Of a stretch of 64,000 nucleotides of DNA, positions 60,414 to 64,000 are shown in pieces. The stretch covers positions 1,744,060 to 1,808,059 of the forward strand of contig KI301992.1 in the NCBI GenBank assembly GCA_000471045.1, in the 5' to 3' direction. Both the position numbers and the translations under genes were made by a program. How positions within the stretch are numbered: the stretch's first letter is position 1; every line of letters starts with the position of its first letter. Source of the stretch: an actinobacterium LLX17 (GTDB lineage: Bacteria; Actinomycetota; Actinomycetes; Propionibacteriales; Nocardioidaceae). The notes below the pieces were generated by a model. The model was not told the DNA's origin and did no database searches. It saw only the letters and a list, made by a program, of their open reading frames with translations.

Positions 60414-60896
60414 ATGCCATCGAGGTACGACGGCTTCAAGGGTGGCGACTACGCCACGGCGTCCGCTGAGCGTCGCGGCCTGGAGCGCGCCATCGCCAAC
60501 AACGGCCACCTGACGATCATCGCGGCCAAGGAGGTCATCAAGCCCGACCCCGACCAGGACTGGCACGACTCAGCGAAGAAGCTCTGGGTCATCGCCAGCA
60601 TGGACGAGGCGGCTGAACTGTGGTCCAGCGGGGACTGGATGCGTCTCTGGATGCTCTGCGACTCCTACTCCGCCGAGCAGTCCAACACCTACGCCGATGG
60701 CACTCCGCGAGCGCCGCGAGCGCAGTTCTTGGAGGTTCTGTTCAGCCAGATGACCGAGCTCAGGCTGTCCGCACGGGCCAAGCAGGCTGACGGGTTCTTG
60801 GTCGAACGCGGCGAGTCCGAGCCGGACCCAGCGGTCGCCATCGGAGCCAGCGTGGAGGCCCTGTTCGAGGACGACAGCGACAAGGACGCTGGATAG
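60414..60896 (+). CDS. Phage terminase small subunit-like protein
   Basis: 160 aa. The pattern WHDSAKKLWVIASMDEAAELWSSGDWMRLWMLCDSYSAEQ, followed by QFLEVLFSQMTELRLSARAK and an acidic ERGESEPD tail, resembles small terminase subunits of actinobacteriophages. No large terminase, portal or capsid gene is visible in the window. It could instead be an unrelated DNA-binding protein. AAGGAGG precedes the start. Confidence 0.5.
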   Translation: MPSRYDGFKGGDYATASAERRGLERAIANNGHLTIIAAKEVIKPDPDQDWHDSAKKLWVIASMDEAAELWSSGDWMRLWMLCDSYSAEQSNTYADGTPRAPRAQFLEVLFSQMTELRLSARAKQADGFLVERGESEPDPAVAIGASVEALFEDDSDKDAG

Positions 60897-60915
60897 ACCT
60901 CGCAGCCAGCGGTTC

Positions 60916-60954
60916 GGAGCCTCTGGAGCGACTTCGCTTCGCTCTGGAGGCTCC
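60916..60954 (+). terminator. Terminator-like hairpin closing the operon
   Basis: Outer stem GGAGCCTC / GAGGCTCC (8 bp), TG/TG internal loop, inner GAGCGA / TCGCTC stem, 7-nt loop. It starts 20 nt after the stop codon. Confidence 0.65.
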
Positions 60955-60976
60955 TGGGTCGCCCATCGGGCACTTA

Positions 60977-60990
60977 TCTTGATGTCAAGA
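60977..60990. promoter_or_regulatory. Palindrome TCTTGATGTCAAGA
   Basis: Second copy of the 14-bp site at 58034, differing by one central base. Lies in the 560-bp gap before the ardA operon. Confidence 0.6.
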
Positions 60991-61381
60991 GAAAACCTCC
61001 CGCCGTGGTTCGGAAGTCTTGCTGCTATGACGTGGCGGTCAGGGCGCTCCCCTGGGCGGGGTCATACCCCCACGCCCCGGCTCCCCGGCTGACCCGCTGA
61101 CCGAGTGAGTCATCGTGCATCAACGGACGCACCGACCGAGCAAGCGATACGCGCCCTCCACCTACGCCGCTGGCGATGCCCTGCCGGCGGCTGGCAGCAC
61201 GAGACCACGAGCGGCGATATCACCTCCTCGCACGCCGCTCCCCCGCCACGTGTCGGCAGTGAGGAGCCGACCCGCTCAGATCGCATGCCAGTGCCTCTCA
61301 CGGGCATGTCTCAGCCGCATCGGATGCACGAGTTTCACGCTCAGATCCGAGGAAGTTGGAACGAGTTCCAGGTTCGGGTTG

Positions 61382-61432
61382 TGGTGTAGTTGCACCACGT
61401 GTACCGTCGCTCTCGTTGGTGTAGTTGCACCA
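61382..61432 (+). repeat. Two identical 16-bp operator-like repeats
   Basis: TGGTGTAGTTGCACCA at 61382-61397 and again at 61417-61432, starts 35 bp apart, ending 26 bp before the next ATG. Each is an interrupted palindrome TGGTG-N6-CACCA. The placement suits a repressor acting on the ardA-operon promoter. Confidence 0.75.
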
Positions 61433-61458
61433 AGTTCCCAAGCCGAGAGGACGGGCCG

Positions 61459-61794
61459 ATGACCATGACCCAGACCGACACGCTGGCGCTCTGTGAGTGC
61501 TGCGCTCTGCTGATCGCCAACGGCGACGAGAGCGGTTGCCGCGACTACTACGGGCACACCCACCAGCCCGCCACCGTGCCCGCTCACACGGTGCTGACCG
61601 ACGAGACCGACCAGCCCACGAGCGGCTTCATCTGCGACGGCTGCCACGAGCGGCAGGACGCCTACGCATACCGGCTGTGGGCCGACGTGCTGGAGCGCCA
61701 GCACCGCCACGGCTACCGCTGGGACATCTCGACTCACTGGTGCGAGGACTGCGACACGTGCAGCGACTACTGCCAGCAGAGCAACCCCGCATGA
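61459..61794 (+). CDS. Small cysteine-rich phage-type protein
   Basis: 111 aa. Cys clusters CECC (12-15), FICDGCHERQ, and CEDCDTCSDYC at the C-terminus, plus GCRDYYGHTH, would bind one or two zinc ions. Similar small Cys-rich proteins are common in actinobacteriophages; no function known. First gene of the operon with ardA. Confidence 0.72.
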   Translation: MTMTQTDTLALCECCALLIANGDESGCRDYYGHTHQPATVPAHTVLTDETDQPTSGFICDGCHERQDAYAYRLWADVLERQHRHGYRWDISTHWCEDCDTCSDYCQQSNPA

Positions 61795-61838
61795 CCACCG
61801 ACCACGACAACCGACAGACCTACCGAGAGGACTACGAC

Positions 61839-62396
61839 ATGACCACGATGACCACCGCCACCGAGACCGCTGCTCGCGTCTGGATCGGCTGCCTTGCCTG
61901 CTACAACTCCGGCGATCTGGTCGGGGCTTGGTACGACGCCGCTGACGCTGACGACGTGAGCATCGACGCTCTGCACGTGGACTCGGGGACGATCGCCCGA
62001 GTCTCCTGCGAAGAGATGTGGGTGATGGACCACGAGCACCTGCCGATCCGTGGCGAGCGCTCCCCCGCCGAGGCTGCCGAGTGGGGTCGCCTGCTGGACG
62101 ACGTGGACGAGTGGCAGCGTGACGCCCTGCTCGCGTGGGTCCGCTCCGGTGACTACGTGGCCGAGGGACACGGCGACCTGCCGAGCCTGCCCGACTTCGA
62201 GGAGCAGTACGCGGGCGAGTGGGACTCGTTCACCGAGTACGCCGTGGAGTTGGCCGAGGACACGGGGATGCTCGCCGAGGTCCCCGAGTGGGCTCGCCCG
62301 TACTTCGACATGGACAAGTTCGCCCACGACCTGACGTTCGACCACACGACCGAGCCCGCACCGGGTGGAGGCGTGTACGTCTTCCGCTCGCTCTGA
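61839..62396 (+). CDS. ardA: ArdA-family antirestriction protein
   Basis: 185 aa, the usual ArdA length. VWIGCLACYNSGDLVGAWYDAADADDV matches the conserved N-terminal block, EMWVMDHEHLPI the central one, and FEEQYAGEWDSFTEYAVELAEDTGML plus YFDMDKFAHDLTF the C-terminal DNA-mimic domain. It is strongly acidic. It should block Type I restriction enzymes when the element enters a new host. GAGAGGA precedes the start. Confidence 0.92.
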   Translation: MTTMTTATETAARVWIGCLACYNSGDLVGAWYDAADADDVSIDALHVDSGTIARVSCEEMWVMDHEHLPIRGERSPAEAAEWGRLLDDVDEWQRDALLAWVRSGDYVAEGHGDLPSLPDFEEQYAGEWDSFTEYAVELAEDTGMLAEVPEWARPYFDMDKFAHDLTFDHTTEPAPGGGVYVFRSL

Positions 62397-62405
62397 TCCG
62401 GCGAA

Positions 62406-62436
62406 ACCGCTGAACGTGGGATAGACGCTCAGCGGT
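62406..62436 (+). repeat. Hairpin with GGGATAG loop, copy 1
   Basis: ACCGCTGA / TCAGCGGT (8 bp), one mismatch, CGT / ACG, loop GGGATAG. Begins 9 nt after the ardA stop. The same architecture recurs at 62818. Confidence 0.78.
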
Positions 62437-62497
62437 CCCGGTGAGGGTGGCTCCCTCCCGGCTGACGATGCCAAGCCAAGACAGAGAGGATGACCCC

Positions 62498-62809
62498 GTG
62501 GCTGACATGACAGGACCCGTCTGCCTGGACGAGTGGGTGACCGTGACGGCAGCCTACGACCCCGACGTGCGATGGAACGGCTTCCTGCGCCCTCGCATGG
62601 ATCGCGAGGCCGTGGAGACCGTCATGACTGCGTTCCGGGAGTACGACGGGGAGACCGACCCCAAGACCCCGACGCACCGCTGGGACGGTGACGTCCTGCT
62701 CGTGACCGAGTATGACGGTGACGACGAGTTCACCGAGACCCTGCACCCGGACGCCGATGGGCTCTACCCGCTGGGCGCTCGGGCGTGGGTCTGGAGCGAG
62801 AACGCCTGA
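62498..62809 (+). CDS. Small acidic phage-type protein
   Basis: 103 aa from GTG 62498 (AGAGAGGA 8 nt upstream). Contains EWVTVTAAYDPDVRWNGFLRPRMDREAVETVMTAFREYDGET and VLLVTEYDGDDEFTETLHPDADGLYPLGARAW; beta-rich, acidic. Unknown function; may be another inhibitor-type protein by its acidity and position after ardA. Confidence 0.72.
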   Translation: MADMTGPVCLDEWVTVTAAYDPDVRWNGFLRPRMDREAVETVMTAFREYDGETDPKTPTHRWDGDVLLVTEYDGDDEFTETLHPDADGLYPLGARAWVWSENA

Positions 62810-62817
62810 CGCGGCAC

Positions 62818-62856
62818 GGGGAGCACTCGGCATGGGATAGATGCCAAGTGCTCCCC
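62818..62856 (+). repeat. Hairpin with GGGATAG loop, copy 2
   Basis: GGGGAGCACT / AGTGCTCCCC (10 bp), one mismatch, GGCAT / ATGCC, loop GGGATAG. Begins 8 nt after the stop of the preceding gene. Confidence 0.82.
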
Positions 62857-62878
62857 TGCCCGGAGGCTACGACACGCG

Positions 62879-63133
62879 ATGATGGACGACATGCCGAACA
62901 AGCCAGACACTCGCAAGGGAGACCGCTCAGCGACCCGCACGCGCCCGGTCAGGGTTTCCGATGACCTCTGGGAGGCAGCCAAGGAGAAGGCCGCTGAGAA
63001 CGGCGAGAGCCTGTCTGACGCGATCCGCCGCTTCCTCGCTGACTACGTGGGTGACCCGAGCATGAGCGGCCTCGCCGGCAGCGAGATGGACAGACGCTCC
63101 AGTACGGCACGGGCCGATGACTCGGCGGAATGA
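62879..63133 (+). CDS. Ribbon-helix-helix-like small DNA-binding protein
   Basis: 84 aa. RTRPVRVSDDLWEAAKEKAAENGESLSDAIRRFLADYV is a beta strand plus two helices as in CopG/Arc-type proteins; the N-terminus is basic. It may bind the repeats in this region or act with the gene it overlaps. The last 17 bp overlap the Abi-like gene. Confidence 0.75.
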   Translation: MMDDMPNKPDTRKGDRSATRTRPVRVSDDLWEAAKEKAAENGESLSDAIRRFLADYVGDPSMSGLAGSEMDRRSSTARADDSAE

Positions 63134-64000
63134 CTTGGCTGTTCGTCGTGAGTTGGTCAGTGAGCGGACTCGGATCGCGGTTCGGGACCAGATGAGCGAA
63201 ACCGTCCTGCGCCAGATCGACCAGATGTGGCAGGACGAACTGTTCGCCCCTCCGGAGGAAGACGACTACCCCGACCCCGTGGGCGGGCAGCGAGTCACCC
63301 ACTTTCAGGCCTACATGAACTTGGTGGACTGGCGTTCGACCGAGCAGGTGAACCGGGCGCTCCGCGTTTTCGAGGTCGCTCTCAGAAGCGTCTTCCAGCC
63401 GGCCTGGGGCGACATTGATCCAGTCACGATCCAGCGACTCCAGCGCCTCTTCGCGCGGGACGGCTTATCGCTCAGCGATAAGGGTCTGATCACACCGGTC
63501 CAGCCCAACGCAGTTGCGATCTCGCCAGCTCTCCTCAGCAACCTGGACGACCCGCACGTAATCCAGGAGCACCTGGACCGGATTGCAGCCGCTGTCGGCA
63601 ACGGCGATGCTCGCCAGATGATTGGATCCGCCAAGGAGCTCATCGAGAGCACTGCGAAGGTCGTCCTCCGTACCACTCACACGGATTTCGCAGAACGGGA
63701 CGACGTACCGGCCTTGGTGAGCCGCGCCCAGGAGGCGCTGGGGCTGAGCCCCAAGTCAGACCGAGGGCTGTCTGGCCCCGATGGCTCCAATCCCGTGAAG
63801 AAGACGCTCGGCTCAGCGGTAACCATCGCCAACAGCATCGCCGAACTACGGAACCTTGGATACGGGACTGGTCATGGCAGTTCGGAGCGAAGAGTGGGAC
63901 TTCACGACCGCCACGCGAGGCTGGCGCTCAACGGCGCTCGCCTCTGGTGCGAGTTCATGCTGGACACACTGGCCGACCCCAACGCGCCCTGGCGAGAGAC
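63117..64000 (+). CDS. Abi_C-type abortive infection-like protein, 3' partial
   Basis: 294 codons to the window edge without a stop. N-terminal ~110 residues: DYPDPVGGQRVTHFQAYMNLVDWRSTEQVNRALRVFEVALRS. From about 175: QMIGSAKELIESTAKVVLRT, then TLGSAVTIANSIAELRNLGYGTGHG and DRHARLALNGARLWCEFMLDTL, the AbiC/Abi_C C-terminal domain pattern (RN...GxGHG). Such proteins protect against phage, probably as an RNase-like or HEPN-like effector (the RNxxG...H resembles HEPN). ATG 63117 overlaps the RHH gene. Confidence 0.78.
   Translation, partial: MTRRNDLAVRRELVSERTRIAVRDQMSETVLRQIDQMWQDELFAPPEEDDYPDPVGGQRVTHFQAYMNLVDWRSTEQVNRALRVFEVALRSVFQPAWGDIDPVTIQRLQRLFARDGLSLSDKGLITPVQPNAVAISPALLSNLDDPHVIQEHLDRIAAAVGNGDARQMIGSAKELIESTAKVVLRTTHTDFAERDDVPALVSRAQEALGLSPKSDRGLSGPDGSNPVKKTLGSAVTIANSIAELRNLGYGTGHGSSERRVGLHDRHARLALNGARLWCEFMLDTLADPNAPWRE

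Larger units (their letters stand above)
60897..61458. other. Long control region before the ardA operon
   Basis: 562 bp without a gene I can support; short frames at 61105-61462 lack ribosome sites and family features. Holds a terminator hairpin, a 14-bp palindrome and two identical 16-bp repeats. Confidence 0.6.

Noticed and set aside
61105..61462. Short frames in the ardA control region
   Set aside because: No ribosome sites, overlap the operator-like repeats, no family features.

Overview
The window is about 70% GC on average. It has actinobacterial hallmarks: a Ku/LigD non-homologous end-joining pair, a histidine phosphatase-DUF3090-SCO1664-family gene run, GAF-ANTAR regulators, SpoIIE/STAS partner-switching proteins, and many promoters that place a TAGGCT-like -10 box 6-7 nt before the start codon, so the mRNAs should be leaderless. 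I infer a high-GC actinomycete, probably Nocardioidaceae (Aeromicrobium/Nocardioides-like). The genus is a guess from gene content.

Region 1 (1-37 kb) looks like ordinary chromosome. It holds stress and signalling genes (PP2C phosphatase/STAS, an RsbQ-RsbP-like energy-stress pair, a second STAS protein, two GAF-ANTAR proteins), a LysE/ArgO exporter with its divergent LysR regulator, Ku and LigD, and a tightly coupled hydrolase / iron-dependent oxidase / CDGSH operon. It also holds a zinc alcohol dehydrogenase, a TetR/DHFR-like divergent pair with a clear operator, the DUF3090 cluster, a large KatE catalase, and two envelope-stress clusters (YihY-DUF3618-holin-YtxH and MscS-DUF2254-YihY). It ends with a Ca/Na antiporter.

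Region 2 (37.0-64 kb) is accessory DNA. Three identical 36-bp copies of a tRNA 3' end (probably initiator tRNA-Met, minus strand) lie at 37060, 43178 and 52385, each beside a terminator hairpin on the side the tRNA would be transcribed into. I read them as attachment sites of tandem insertions at one tRNA gene, whose intact copy is not in the window. Segment A (37.1-43.2 kb) holds a dense run of small hairpins, an unrecognised gene, a glycosyltransferase operon, an EAL protein, a CDF transporter and a short solute-binding lipoprotein. Segment B (43.2-52.4 kb) carries an organomercury cluster (MerR, MerB, flavoprotein disulfide reductase, thioredoxin-like proteins, possible transporter). An ardC-like gene in it is split by a ~4.3-kb element made of a CmtR/CadD cadmium cassette and a three-gene recombinase module. 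Segment C (52.4 kb to the edge) is phage- or satellite-like: an EcoRI-family methylase overlapping a DUF262-HNH nuclease, an excisionase-like protein, a RecD-like helicase, a terminase-small-subunit-like protein, ArdA antirestriction, small phage-type proteins separated by look-alike hairpins, and an Abi_C-type gene running off the end.

The best leads for something undescribed are the methylase/DUF262-HNH pair in a possible tRNA-integrated phage satellite, the twin GGGATAG-loop hairpins, the paired operator-like repeats of segment C, and the hairpin run at 37.45-37.74 kb.
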